Shown: positions 1 to 12,266, counted from the first letter of the stretch. The stretch: 64,000 nucleotides of DNA from Rotaria macrura (GCA_900239685.1 OENT01000205.1:97967-161966), one strand, 5' to 3'. Numbers and translations are program-made. Notes: a model not told the origin generated them from the sequence alone.

Positions 1-1216
1 CCGATAAATTAACGATATAGCATTATTTGTTTTTTATTAATGTTCATCTTATTTCTTTCTGTAATTTTCGGTCATTAATGGTTCTTCTGAATTTTTTATC
101 AGATTCTCTATATTTTGTCATTGGTTATTGAATTGAGTTTCTTTTTACAATTTGTTCATGCTGCATCCATTTAAGACCGAATCCATTTGTATCTGTGAGA
201 CTGGTATTCATTCATGTGCAAGTTTAGTATATGCTTTTGAGTGTCCAATTCAATTTTTTCAGCTGTTGTTGCTTCTAACCTATTGTGTCTTACTTTCACC
301 GTTGTATTATATAGGATGATTTTATTTTTTTAATTACTCGTATTGTATTTGATGATGAAACTTTTGGCAATGATGTGACGATATTTGCATCGTTTAAACA
401 AATTGATACATCGTTCAATTTTGGTATATTTTAATTAATCTTGTCAAAAAGTTTTGGCTATTGTAGTTGTTCTATCTCCATGGAAGATTCTATAATAATT
501 ATATTGAGGAAGACTATCGATATTAAATTAAATGAATCTTCATTCTTTTCATGTTTATTAATGCAGTGATTGATTAATTTTTATTTTAAGACGTTTCATA
601 AATGCCTATCTCCAGCTTCAGTTTTATTTGTAATCCTATGATATTATTTTTATGCACAAAACTCGTCTGTCTTTATGTTTTCTTACTTATTTATATAATG
701 CTGGAAGGGAATGACAAGAAAATGCTACTAGCTGGCATAACTATGTATTTTCGTGATCCATCCAACTGCTATATGAATAAAGAAGAAAAGAAAACGAATA
801 GATAAATACGGATTGTGAATAATACCAATATCAGGAGATTAAAAATAAAACTAAAGAAAGATATAGACATTTACGTAACTTCTAAAAAAGAATAATAATC
901 AATCACTAAATTAATAAACAAGAAAAGAATTAAAATTCATTCAAATGCAATGTCAATGATTTGACTCAAGTTAAGTGAGTATCATCCGTATTAATGGTGG
1001 TACTGATGTTTGTGAAACACTTGTTAATTAAATTTTACTTAATCCTTTGCAAAGTTTAACTAATTATTTTTTTGTACCACGTATTCCGTTTTTATCTTTT
1101 TGCTTTTTGTCATATTTTTTTATATCAAATCTGCTATTTTATTTCTTCGCAATAAATCAATAACTTTTTTTATATTTCGGATAGATTTCGGTTGGAATTA
1201 GTTAAAGTACTTTTCT
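1..1216. other. gene-free AT-rich DNA
   Basis: AT-rich sequence with only short random-looking open frames; no recognisable protein, RNA gene or clear repeat was seen. Confidence 0.5.
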
Positions 1217-1531
1217 CTACCAGGTCAAACAGAACGATCCGTAAACAGTAGTATACGATGAAAATACGGTTCGCTACGGCGTCTTATTATCCCGTTTTAA
1301 AAAGGTCAGTATTAATGCCGTATGCTCTATAGAATACGATAGTATTACGCTGTCTTTACGAGGGTTTTACGGGTCATATACGGTGTTCGTGTATGACCGT
1401 AATACTGACCCTTTTAAAACGACATACTACGGCTTAAAACGGTCGCTTAACCATGGATTACGATGAAAAAACGACCGTTTACGATACTGTTACGGCTGTT
1501 TACGGTGGTCCGTTTTGATCGACCTGGGTAG
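1217..1531. mobile_element. palindromic MITE, CTACC(C)AGGTC termini
   Basis: Terminal inverted repeats run CTACCAGGTCAAACAGAACG inward from the left, matched by the reverse complement of the right end, which starts CTACCCAGGTCGATCAAAAC; both then reach a shared GTAAACAG. The interior is itself an imperfect palindrome: a segment near 1291-1325 reading CGTTTTAAAAAGGTCAG recurs inverted near 1395-1420. The whole 315 bp could fold into one hairpin, rich in the words TACGGT and ACGGC. It has no coding capacity, so it is a non-autonomous element. A target duplication is not obvious. Its termini resemble those of the element at 56050-56355. Confidence 0.72.
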
Positions 1532-2113
1532 GCATTCTTATGTTGAGCGATCATATAGGTGTTTTTAAAAATCAAATTAAGTTTTAATAGCTTCTGGTTC
1601 AAGAAATCTAATACTTCGAGTACCACATTTGATAGTACTCTGTATTTTGGATGTACATACTATAGCGACGCTTCTCTCTGCATTCTATTTTCTCCTATGC
1701 ACTTGATCTTCATATTAGAGGCTAAATATATACTTTCATTAGTGCTTTAATTTCTAAGTGCAGACGATGATTGACTAAAAACAACGTTAATTTTCATCAA
1801 TTATCAATCTACTTGTCACTTTAAACTTTTGCTCATTTATTTACAGGTTCGATGATCAATCCTTTCATATTTGGCATTTTATTTTTATTTAAAAAACAGG
1901 ACCATGGCTTACGACTCCTTCATATAGTAAAAAAATTTTCTTTTATTCTGCTTTTTCTTTCCGCCCATCCAGTACATGCAAATAAAAAACCACTTTAATT
2001 CATGTATCTTTCTATCTTCGCATTTTTCATTTTATTTTTCATTTCCATTTCATTTTCGTTGTGTTTCATTCGTAAAGTGGTTATCTAACTTAGTTAGTCA
2101 TTAAAATTTTAAT

Positions 2114-2370
2114 TACGGTGCGAAGCACTCTATAGCGATCGTCGGAAAATTTTTAATGCGGTGCGAAGCACAGCATTTATGTAGACATGCGCGAGTTTTT
2201 TTTCTTTTTTTAACGGTGCGAAGCACTGTATAGCGTTTGGTCATGGTCGCCATCTTTTTAATGCGATGCAAAGCATAAGCATTTATGTAGTCGTGCGTGA
2301 CTTTTTTTTCTGTTTACAGTGCGAAGCACTGTATAGCGATCGTCGGCAAAAAAATTTTCTTTCTCGACAT
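2114..2370. repeat. ~100-bp tandem repeat with GTGCGAAGCAC boxes
   Basis: About two and a half units of roughly 97-105 bp. Each unit begins with a box reading GGTGCGAAGCACTGTATAGCG (or near variant, at about 2116, 2213 and 2318) and contains a second box about 40 bp later followed by GCATTTATGTAG and a T-rich stretch. The box GTGC-GAA-GCAC is a small perfect inverted repeat. A loosely related word (AGTGCTTTGCACCG) occurs at about 2712. No coding potential. Confidence 0.65.
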
Positions 2371-2916
2371 ACGCATCCAAAGTCCATATTTTGTGTCGCG
2401 ATGATCTCGAAAACTGAATATCGTACAACAGTCGTTCAAACGCTACATCGAAGTATCGACATCGAATAAGTTCCTTTTCTTTTCAAAATTTTCTCTATCA
2501 CCTCTCGATCGCCCAAAGTAAAATATGGATATTAATATAATCTATGGATTTTTTTTCAATATGGCGACTCAAAACACCGAGATTCGGTGCGTATTTTATG
2601 AGATTAATTATCGCTAGCAGAAAAAGTTAGCATCTATGTACTATTGATGAAATCTTTACAATTAATTATCAAGTCTTTGTAGAGGACTACTAAAGTTTCT
2701 TTCTCGAAATTAGTGCTTTGCACCGAGTTTCGGTTTCGAGCTCTGCTCGACTACCATCAGGTTTTGACTGAGACATATACCGGACTAACCAAAAGTGTTG
2801 ATAGTGATGTTACACGTCCGTACAACAAGTTTCAAGAAACTCTCTATATATCTTGATAAAGACATAAATGCTCTATTTCCAAATGGTTGGATCATACTTC
2901 AACTAATATCATGGTA

Positions 2917-4603
2917 TTACCCACGAAAACAAATGTCGAGAAAATATGCGTTTCAACGCAAAGTTTCACAAAAACAACGCTATCTTCGCGTTTAAACGCA
3001 GAATTTGAAGAAAAAAACGCGTTTTTTGTGTTGCTTTAGTTTTTGAACACGTTTTTTCTTTTGGAAACGCGTTTAAATGAAAAGCTCTAAACGCGTTCGA
3101 AGAAAAACATCGTTTTTGTTTTAATGGACGATTTGAGAAAACTCTTTTTAACGTATCATTTTGAACGAGTTTTAACCTCCTTCTAATAACGCATTTTTAC
3201 CACAAAATGAGTTCCTTTCGGAAGTACCTTCCAACGGTGTTTTTCCTAATTCATAGATTTTACTGATGTACGCATTTCGTCATCCGAATATAATTACACT
3301 ATCTAACTGAAAACAGCATTAACTATATTTAGTTAAGTTTAGCTGCGTTAAAATTTAAACAAGAAAGATTTTGCAAGTTAAAAAATATAAATAATAATTC
3401 ATTTGTATTCACCCAAAAGTATATCTTTAAAACGAAGTTTCATTTGACTTTGTCACTGTAGTTAATGTAGCGAATAAAAACATTTCATGCTCATAACAAC
3501 ATACATTTTTAACAACTATCACTTTCATCAATATGAATGTACGGTAAAACCTAGTACTAAGATATTTAATATTACTAAATAGGAAAGAAGACCAAACACT
3601 ACTATGGTTAAAAAAATTCATAAAGAGAAAGCGAACCTTTTTTGTGAGGAACAATCTTTTGTTAATTGCAATTATACGAAGAATGGTGAAAGGTACCACT
3701 GTCAAATTACTTCAAAGGGTCAAATAAAAGACTATTAGTGTTTCAGGTGTCATTTCTTTTTTGAATCTTTACAACTAAAATTTAATTTGTATACTAAATT
3801 CACTTTTTAAACAAAAATATAGTATAGAAGAATGAACATACACTATTTGTTTATTTGTCTTTTACTATAATTTGTTTAGGTAATAGTTTAGGTTCTTGTT
3901 TTCTCTCCTGACGGCTTAAATATTTATACAAATATCCCATCTAGAAGTTTTTGTCAGCATTTTATCTAGTGATGGATCAAACGAAAATGTCACTAATTAC
4001 CTAGATTATACTAAAACTCAGAATATTCACATAGTTGAAAAAATTTTAAATTATCACTTTTTGTTATCAGAAAATATTAGGAAGGGAGCAATTAACATTT
4101 ACAACATTTATTTTATCCAAATAATGATTTTAAAAATATTTTATTTTGAATAAATTTTAATTTCTTTTGAAAGTAACTTCTGATAATTTAAATTGATTTT
4201 AAATTAAAATTAATGCAAATTAACATTAAAAAGAAAATGAAAAATACTAAACCTAGAATTTATTCACTAAGTATAGACGTATAATAACGATAATGTTAAC
4301 TGTAACTATGACCCAACTGCATCAAGCAAGTCAATTAATACGTTCAATGTTCGAATCCATTCATCGTCGCATCGTAAAATATAATCAATAATTTAAACGC
4401 GTTTATCGAAAATGACAACCTGTTTCGACACAGAAAAAACGCAATATACAGAACGCGTTCTAGATTTTACTTCTTGCGTTTTTATTTATGAAAAATTCGT
4501 TGAAACGCGTTTTATGAAACACGCAAATGTTCTAGCGAAATCATGTTCGAAAAAAAAGAACGCGTTCAAATGCACTTTTTTTAAAAACTTTTTTCATGGG
4601 TAA
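2917..4603. repeat. AACGCGTT-rich repeat DNA bounded by inverted TTACCCA
   Basis: Two blocks (about 2935-3130 and 4390-4580) are dense in AACGCGTTT-like words. The outer edges carry TTACCCACGAAAACA at 2917 and its inverse (reverse complement TTACCCATGAAAAAA) ending at 4603. This could be one 1.7-kb element or two related MITEs in opposite orientation. The middle (3200-4380) is AT-rich and contains only an unrecognised 92-codon minus-strand frame at 3427-3705. No target duplication was found. Confidence 0.35.
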
Positions 4604-5154
4604 CCTTTCGATAAGACTTCTAACCTCATCATTTGTGCTCTAGTACCTTCTTGTGCTACTGCATTAAATCACTTAATATATCGTATTAAGAACTAAAATA
4701 TATCATAATATGCAGCGTGGGAATATAAACCCGAGTGTAGCTGTGCGCAGAAAAGGGGAAAACTACACTCACACCCTTAGCGACGACTGCACCGCCTGAC
4801 TTTCAAATTAATTTTTTACAGTTAAAAACGAGCAACTTCAGCAGTTATCGAAATCTATCCTTCTTATAACTCTTATTTTCCACGAATGTGCCACACGCGC
4901 ATACGATTCTGTGTTATAAATAACATTCTTAAAGTCACTTGTTCTGTTTTAACAAGTAGTTTTCAAAATAAAGTTCACTTTAATAATAGCCAAAACAATG
5001 CTACTCAATTTAAGAGTTTCTTGATCAACTTTCGCTCTTCTTTGCAGATCAATGCTATACATTTATGGTTTTTGCTAGAAATAGTTACAATACAATTGGA
5101 GAATATTAGACAGTACTGCTCTGTTTATTTGCCAATTTTGTAGTCTCTGCCAAT
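4604..5154. other. upstream region of ADP-ribosyltransferase gene
   Basis: About 550 bp without a recognised gene, immediately 5' of the start codon at 5155. It includes an 85-codon open frame (4886-5143) that resembles no known family and lies close to the start, so it is more likely leader or promoter DNA. No core promoter element could be assigned with confidence. Confidence 0.3.
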
Positions 5155-6652
5155 ATGGCGACGACTATGCTATCCAATAATGAATATTTTACACATGTGA
5201 ATGACAATCACCTTGAAATATTCAGTCTTATATGGCTCGATACTAATGATAAAATGAAGAATAGTCGAGAAACCGAAGTAAAACTGCGTACTGTCATCAA
5301 TCATTTCAAGAAATTTCAAGATGCAAAAGAATGTCAACATTACATCGAACAAAGAACAGAACAGGATCGACTAGTTCTAGTTGTTAGTAATCAATTGGGT
5401 CAAGAGTTAGTGCCTTTCATTTATAAACTTCGACAAATCTTGTCGATTTATGTATACTGTGAGGAAGATGAAAGCAATGCACAATGGGCCAGCAAGTTTT
5501 CAAATGTAAGCCTGTATTACGAAGTGCTGCATCCATTCCATCGTGCGTTTTTTATTTAGGTGAAGGCAATTGTTTTTGCCATCGATGAACTCATTTCTCG
5601 AGTTAAAACGGAATTGAGAATTTACATCAAAGAGCAAGAACCGCTATCGATGAATATGTTAACCACAGGCAAATCAGCAACAAAAATCAATGGTGAATTT
5701 GTTTTTTTCCAAGTATTAATTGACTGTCTTCTTCGACTGAAATGCAGTGACATGGACCGAGATGAACTCATCTCTTGCTTAAAAATTGAATACGAAGGCA
5801 ACAGCTTCGAGCTCACTAAACTTGCCGAGTTCCAACAGGATTACACATCAAACAAAGCCTTGTGGTGGTACACTCGTGATTCGTTCTTCTACAAGATCTT
5901 GAACGCAGCTCTGCGAAAACAAGATACCCGTATGATTCTTTTGTGTCGTTCATGTATATCCGACATCCACCGCCAATTACACTATCATCAATCTAAGTGT
6001 CCTGTGCGAGTTTATCGATTCCAGCTGATGTCAAGCGTTGAGCTAATATATCTTAAAAAATTTATTGGTCAGTTTGTTTCGATGAATTCATTTCTTTCGA
6101 CCAGTAGCAAACGTCCAATCGCACTTTTCTACATGGGGGACAAAACTCAGAGAATTGATTTAGAGCGAGTATTATTCGAGATCGATGCCGACCCTGCGGT
6201 GGTTTCTGCAAAACCATTTGCTGATATCAGCATGTACAGCTGTTTTACTAACGAATCTGAAGTACTTTTTATGCCTGGTTCGATTTTTTGTCTTAAAAAC
6301 GTCACTCATGATGATGATCAAGTTTGGATAATTCAAATGACATTATGCGGTGATGATGAACACGATTTAAAGCGAGTTCTTTCTGATATGAAGAATCAAA
6401 ATGGAATTGGAGAGACGAATTTTCATACATTGGGAAAATTACTATGGAACATGGGCGAACTTGATCTGGCTGAAAAATACTACATGCGTTTGGTGAACGA
6501 ACTTTCACCAAGTCACCCGTTACTGAATACGCTGTATGCAGAACTCAGCAAGATTGCTTCTCAGCAAGGTTACTATGACAAGAGCGTCCAGTTGCAAAAT
6601 AAATCACTCCAGATCAGAAATCAACTTTCACTAGCTGACATCGTTGACGAAG
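5155..6652 (+). CDS. NAD+:arginine ADP-ribosyltransferase domain with TPR tail (5' half of probable kinase fusion)
   Basis: Two exons, 5155-5505 and 5560-6652, flank a 54-bp GT-AG intron; the junction is in phase 0 and removes an in-frame stop. Residues 1-125 are the N-terminal module that often precedes bdelloid ADP-ribosyltransferases (LIWLD near the start, LGQELVPFIYKLRQ, IYVYC). The catalytic fold follows with the R-S-ExE signature: Arg in VYRF (about residue 270), STS in FLSTSS (about 297-299) and ESE (about 349-351). Residues ~405-481 form a TPR-like helical repeat (NFHTLGKLLWNMGELDLAEK). The family transfers ADP-ribose from NAD+ to protein arginine. A stop occurs at 6706-6708 if the exon is read through. 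However, a donor GTAAAA at 6653 in phase 1 fits the acceptor at 6997, joining this exon to the kinase exon. Being a separate ART-TPR gene with a short C-terminus is the alternative. Confidence 0.88.
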
Positions 6653-6997
6653 GTAAAAGAAGCAGGGCTATTATTATAATTCAAAAAAAGACGATCAGTG
6701 ATCTCTGAACTATCAATTAGTATGGAAAGCAATATTTTGTGCAGGGACAAAAAGTGTTGAAATGTTTTCTAAACTTTCCCAGTATAATCGAGTATGAGAA
6801 GCTTCTTTTCTTCATGACTTCAATTTCATTACAACTACTTTTCATAGTTGACTAGTTTCAGGAAAGTGTCAAAGAAATACAGATAATACATAATTTTCGT
6901 CAAATGCTGTCTTTATGTTTAAAATATCCTCATTTTGAAAACGATGTGTGTCAATGCAGATTGCTTTAATCTGATTCTATTTTGTTTTTCTCTGTAG

Positions 6998-8469
6998 CAT
7001 TTCAAGTCGAATCATCGATTGATCTAGATCCAGCAATTATTCGCAAGCTTATTTGTCAGACGGTAATAATGATAAAACAAACAATTGAGCAAGTAAAGGC
7101 GAATGAAAACCAATGCAAGCGACTTGGAGAGAGAATCAATGCAATGAATTCCATTTTGCATTGTATAACTGATACAGATCTCCAAAACTCGGATCTCAGA
7201 AAATCTCTCATGAACTTCTCTATCTGCATAGAGCAATGTCTTGCATTTGTCACAAAATTCGAGGGCGAAACTTTATGGTTCTTGAAAGTCTTTAACAGTC
7301 AAAATTCCAAAGACCAATTCGAGAAATTGAATGCTCAACTTCTACAATCTGCTACCGAACTCAATTTGGGCATTAATTTGCTGCAGATTTTTGATCACAA
7401 GCAGGATGGAATTGATCAACGAAACGATCTAAATGCCATTCAATATAAACTCGATGAGATCGCATCGATGATGGTACAACAACAAAAAGAACAACTTGGT
7501 CATCTCCAAGGTATTCAGAAACACATCCAGCAACGACACAATTCGTATAAGCATTATCTTGAGCAGAATATTATTCAAGCAAACGAGCCTGTCAAAGCTA
7601 AGAAACTAATCGATGATGAACACTCTTTTCTGCTTATTCCTTATTACGATTTGTTACAGGAAGAGAGCATTGGACAGGGTGGATTCGCCGATGTTTATCG
7701 TGGAAGATGGCTTTCTCAAGATCACAAAGTGGCTATAAAAGTGATTCGGATTCAGTATTTGGGTGAGAAGGTTAAAAAGGACTTTATCAAAGAAATTTCG
7801 ACAATGCATCGAATCCGCTACGAACATATTCTCACCATGTATGGTGCCTGCTTGGAACCAGATAAGTATGCACTTGTTATTGAATACATGACTCTCGGCT
7901 CTTTGTATGATGTGCTCAAAGGACGGAGCATACAGTTAGCATGGCATCATCGGTGGTCGATTGCTCTTCAAATTACGAAAGGCATAAATTATTTGCATAC
8001 ACTTCCAAAACCAATTATCCATCGTGACATAAAGTCACACAATGTTCTCTTGACCGAAAATATTCTAGGTTTCCTTGTAAAAATTGGCGATTTCGGTCTG
8101 GCTAAAGTTCGTCAAGAAACTTCGCAACAGTCTATGCATGCGCCAGTTGTCGGCACATTACAATGGAAAGCCCCTGAACTACTCAAAGTTGGAACTCACA
8201 CCAAAGCTAGTGATGTTTATGCCATCGGAATCGTTTTTTGGGAGCTAGCTACAGGATGTGAACCATACAAGGATGCCGATGAGTTAACAATAAGCACATA
8301 TGTCAGAGGAGGAGATCGACTGGATATTCCAGGAAATGTTCCTGAGTCATTCGCGAAACTTATCACTAGTGCTTGGGCGCAAGAGCCTAAAGAAAGACCG
8401 ACATGTCAAGAGCTTCTCCGTTCGTTGAAGGAACAGTGTCTTGAACTGAACATAACCGACGACAAAATG
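6998..8469 (+). CDS. MLKL-like four-helix domain plus active TKL-type protein kinase
   Basis: A single large exon preceded by a good acceptor (TTTTTCTCTGTAG) and lacking its own start codon; the first ATG lies inside a helix. Residue numbers here are for the fused protein. About 482-690 is helical and resembles the N-terminal four-helix bundle and brace of MLKL-type proteins (NENQCKRLGERINAM, then FLKVFNSQNSKDQFEKLN). The kinase domain runs from about 700 to 965: glycine loop IGQGGFADVYRG, VAIK Lys ~729, HRDIKSHN Asp ~825, DFG Asp ~846, APE Glu ~875. Unlike mammalian MLKL, all catalytic residues are present, so it is predicted active. The exon ends at ATG|GTGAGA in phase 0; read-through would stop at 8586. 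By family knowledge it could act in cell-death or stress signalling; the substrate is unknown. Confidence 0.88.
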
Positions 8470-9345
8470 GTGAGAGTGGTTTGCTTGCCTTTCATTTCTG
8501 CTTTCTTTTATTATCTTACACGAAAAGAAATCGATATAATCGATGTATTCAATCATTCAGAGTTTTCAAAGCATGCAGTAAAATAAAATTGTCCTAGACT
8601 TTGGAACAATAAGAAAGTAAACCATTCTTGATAGCAACATCGAACGTTGAGTCTGTATCTCTTATAGATTTCCGAATTCGAGTATACTGAGATCATCTAT
8701 GTGTTTGGAACGTGATGAATTGCACCTTTGCTGGCGATGAGGTGTTAGAGAACATTGAGAAATCTATTGTTTCCATAAATAATTGCAAGTTTGCTCTCGT
8801 AAGATGATCAAAAGTTGTTTGAGAGCGCAAATAATCGAATAGTTCTACTTTCATATCGATAATAATAGCACAGCAAAGTCCAGACTGTCCACATTAGTAT
8901 GATCATTGTGATGGTCCAAATGCATTAAATCAACAATCTGTTCAAAGCGTTTGAGAGACTTTCTTTGGTTAGCTTTGAGATATGTGTATTTTGACTTTTA
9001 AATAGATTGAGTTGTTCAGATTTTGTCCTTATTGTTAGTCGCAAAGCTTTGGGAATAAAACAAATGCAACAGCTACCAGTTCGTATCGCAAGCCTTTCAA
9101 CTAGTTAGTTGGAAAATGATCCACAGATATCCTATTTAGTTTTGATTTCTGTATGTGATTTTTCCGATGATTATAGAAATCAATAAAATTGGATTTTATC
9201 CATGTAACTCTGAGTATCATATATTATTTCGATAATCAGTTTATAATTTGAAAACAAGACAAAATCAATTAAAATTATGATAAACAAATAGCCTATTGTG
9301 GTAACATATAAACAATTGATTGATGTACTTTTATTGATACCGTAG
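8470..9345 (+). other. probable long intron of the kinase gene
   Basis: 876 bp without recognisable coding sequence, bounded by a GTGAGA donor and an acceptor ATTGATACCGTAG. It is much longer than the other introns here (49-62 bp), so an unseen exon or a separate downstream gene remains possible. Confidence 0.35.
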
Positions 9346-9664
9346 GAAAATGAGACTGACATACAACGACCAACACCAACAGTGAGTAAAGAATCACCCA
9401 GTGTAAGCACTTTTCGAAGCTCTATAAGCCTATTTTCATTTACTATCTTTTATATCAAGAGTCAGCGCCGTGATACTCAATACGAACTGACAACGACCCA
9501 CTTGATTCAACCATCCACAAGTCAGAGTTCGGGTAACCCTTTATAGCTCTGGTTTCTTTCCAGATTAATTTCTGTTTTTAGGATCTAGCTCTAATAGACA
9601 GTATCAAAGCACATCTATTTTAACTAAAATAAAGTTAAAAAATGATTGGAAAGTATTGTCTTAA
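9346..9664 (+). CDS. Ser/Thr-rich C-terminal tail exons of the kinase gene
   Basis: Three short candidate exons, 9346-9402, 9460-9532 and 9582-9664, separated by introns of 57 and 49 bp with GT-AG borders. They keep phase with the kinase exon (phases 0, 0, 1) and encode a low-complexity Ser/Thr/Gln-rich tail (for example TTTHLIQPSTSQSSG), ending at a TAA at 9662-9664. Adding these to the upstream exons gives a continuous 1043-codon frame. An alternative end uses a donor at 9653 (AAA|GTATTG) and an acceptor before 9763. That adds an exon to 9829 encoding a short coiled-coil end (RLEAKIKDLEDKS then stop). The tail is not conserved enough to prove membership. Confidence 0.45.
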
Positions 9665-9829
9665 TGAATGATGTATACAAGACTAGCTTGTACATATTGT
9701 TTGATGTTCTATAGCGAGGTATACATTTAATACATAAATATACAATGTTGATAGTTGATAGGTTGTGTATTGTCGAGTCCAAGTCCAAAGATTAGAAGCC
9801 AAAATAAAAGATCTTGAGGATAAATCTTG

Positions 9830-11387
9830 AACAAAACGATCACAACAAGAGCACAGTGCCTTGTTAGTTCTACCTGTGAAATATCTGCTTATTATCATGA
9901 ACATGACTTCCTTGATTTCTATGGCTCAAAGAAAAAGGTACCAATATTCTATCATGAATTCGTTTTAACCTTGAATATTTCTTTTACATGGCTAATGGAA
10001 AGATATCAAATCATTTAACGAGACTCTGGACACTCTTAATGTTCACTAACGAATCAATATCTTATCCAAAGCAGTCATTTTTATGGAATATATTAAAAAT
10101 ATTGTTGATATTTTGAAGTTTCCAATGTAGAAAATTTTCTATCAAAAAGAACCGTCCTATTTGAAATCAACATGGAAAAATACACCAGAAACCTATTTTT
10201 CATCAAACTCTTAGTCATAGGGACTCCAGTGTGAAATTTAAGAAAAACAGCTGTGGAGCAAAGATAAAATTTTGATGCTAAGTATTTTACGACAAGAAAT
10301 GAAATTAGTAAAGTAGTTTCGCATGCTGATTCTTCCAAATATCACATTTTTGTCTGCTAAAAGCAGCTTTCCACAATGAGAATCTCTAGATACTATCGCT
10401 ATTTTTTCTGACTTTTCTATAAAAAATGGCTCTTTCCTATGGAGTGTTGGTTTTTCTGTCAATAATAAATATATCCAATGTCTTGTCCATTGATCTGATA
10501 TCGTCACATGAGCTTTAATCGAAAAAACTAGTAAAGCGAAAAAGAAACGTTCGTACGAAGGAATATAACCCATTGAAAATGCTTTAACTTCTTTGACGTA
10601 AATCACTAGAAATTTCAATCAGTCTTTCCCAATCAATCTTAATTATATGTTTAAAAGAATTATAGGGAACAAAGGATGGTAGATACATCGTGTTGGAAAC
10701 TGTTTGGATTACACTTTTGAACTAGAATTCTATATGTAATACGATTTAATTTCTGTAACGAGTTAAGGCGTTGCAATCTCCTAATGTTGATCAGAAACGG
10801 CTTTAATTACTTTAAGTTAAAGAAATCATGGAAGACAATCACAGATTACTAAAATTTTATATAAACTATACAATCCATTGTGAAGCAAAAGACGTCATAC
10901 ATAAGGCACAATTTCTCTTCGTGAACAAAAGTACACGAACACACTCCTTGCACATGCATTAAACGGAATATTATATATTTCTTCTGATTCATTCATTCTT
11001 CCGATCTTTTATTTTAGGGATTGTAGGAAAAAGAATATAAAGAACAATGTATAATGCCTTTCATTTTGGATTTTCCATTTTTATGAAAGATAGTTTCTGT
11101 ATTGGATTCGATATCAGTGTATGAGCTGAAATTTTCATCGATTATACCACCGAGAGTAAACTATATTAAGAAAAATAGATTAGTAAGCTGGTTTCTTTAT
11201 ATTTGCATAGAATTCTGGGGGCTTTAATGACATAAAGTTCGTCTGGATGGAAATTCGATACATATTTGTACAGATTTTGGTCGTGCATCTTTCAGAAGCA
11301 TAATCAGGTTTTAGATTCTAAAACGAAAGAAGCGGAAATAAAACGATGTGATACTGTAAATTTGTAAGTTTCTCGATATGTTTCACT
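9830..11387. other. intergenic region, no recognised gene
   Basis: About 1.5 kb between the kinase gene and the second ADP-ribosyltransferase. The longest frame is a 126-codon minus-strand ORF at 10238-10618 with no recognisable family features and AT-biased composition, judged to be chance. First exons of the downstream gene may lie near 11200-11387. Confidence 0.4.
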
Positions 11388-12266
11388 GTGACTCTTAAGC
11401 AATTGAAGTTAATAAGTGTGATCGAATATTTCTTATGCTTAGTAGATAGATCAACAGCAATCGAAGTAAAAACCACAGCAGCTAGCCTGCGCATCTCGGA
11501 TGTCAATGAAAACCCCAATGAAATATGGATGCCGATCAGTGAATATGAGAACACTCCACTCGTCTCACTCGAGAATGCCATCGAACCACTTATCACTGTT
11601 TTACCTGGCATTCAAAAGTATGCTAGGGTCGCCAAACAACGATGCACTGAACCAGCTGATGGTTTAACACCAGACGAGTCAGCCTCAATTATGCTTTACT
11701 CAATGGGTTGGAAGCCAGTCGATAAATCTCTCTATCTTGTCCTAAACAATATTCTTCGATCGCAAGACAGGAAACAGTTGACACCGTGGTTTTTCTATCT
11801 TAAGCTCTTCGTCACGGCACTTTCACGTCTTCCTTCTGAAAGCAGAACTGTCTATCGTGGAGTCAAACTAGATCTGAGTCAAGAATATATGAAAGGCGAA
11901 ACTATCATTTGGTGGGGCTTTTCTTCTTGCTCTGCATCGATCGATGTTTTACAATCTGAGAACTTTATGGGGAAAACGGGAACAAGAACAATTTTTACTA
12001 TCGAAGGTCATTCAGGCAAAGATATTCGTAAACATTCTTATTTTTCATCTGAAGATGAAATTCTTCTTCTCGCTGCTACTCGATTCACAGTACTCGGTTG
12101 TCTGGATCAAGGTAATGGTCTTCACATGATTCAATTGAAAGAAATTCCAGCACCCTTCCCACTTATGCAACCAGTGTCGACTTTGAGAACAGATCTTAAA
12201 TTTCAGTATACGGCTGAATCCATACTTCATTCAACAGCGAATTTGACACCATTTCATAATTCGTAA
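11388..12266 (+). CDS. NAD+:arginine ADP-ribosyltransferase, stand-alone
   Basis: A 292-residue open frame with a complete R-S-ExE catalytic set: Arg157 in VYRGV, the serine strand [10 protein letters not shown] (about 175-184), and Glu222/Glu224 in SEDEILLL. The body from about residue 50 ([42 protein letters not shown]) matches the compact arginine-ADP-ribosyltransferase family common in bdelloids, which modifies protein arginine using NAD+. Residues 1-20 are hydrophobic and not family-like. The true start may lie in an upstream exon with the acceptor just before ~11449, so the given start is uncertain. The stop TAA overlaps a consensus donor (TTC|GTAAGT), so a further 3' exon is possible. 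It lies 1.7 kb downstream of the ART-kinase gene on the same strand but is a different subtype, without the N-terminal module or TPRs. Confidence 0.87.
   Translation: MTLKQLKLISVIEYFLCLVDRSTAIEVKTTAASLRISDVNENPNEIWMPISEYENTPLVSLENAIEPLITVLPGIQKYARVAKQRCTEPADGLTPDESASIMLYSMGWKPVDKSLYLVLNNILRSQDRKQLTPWFFYLKLFVTALSRLPSESRTVYRGVKLDLSQEYMKGETIIWWGFSSCSASIDVLQSENFMGKTGTRTIFTIEGHSGKDIRKHSYFSSEDEILLLAATRFTVLGCLDQGNGLHMIQLKEIPAPFPLMQPVSTLRTDLKFQYTAESILHSTANLTPFHNS

Noticed and set aside
4886-5143. 85-codon frame upstream of the ART gene as a separate small gene
   Set aside because: No recognisable features and position fits leader or promoter DNA.
5155-8586. Treating the ART and the kinase as two fully separate genes
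   Set aside because: Not excluded, but less economical: the kinase exon lacks a start codon and its acceptor phase matches the ART exon's donor.
10238-10618. 126-codon minus-strand open frame
   Set aside because: No family features, AT-biased residues; a frame of this length is expected by chance in 64 kb of AT-rich DNA on six frames.
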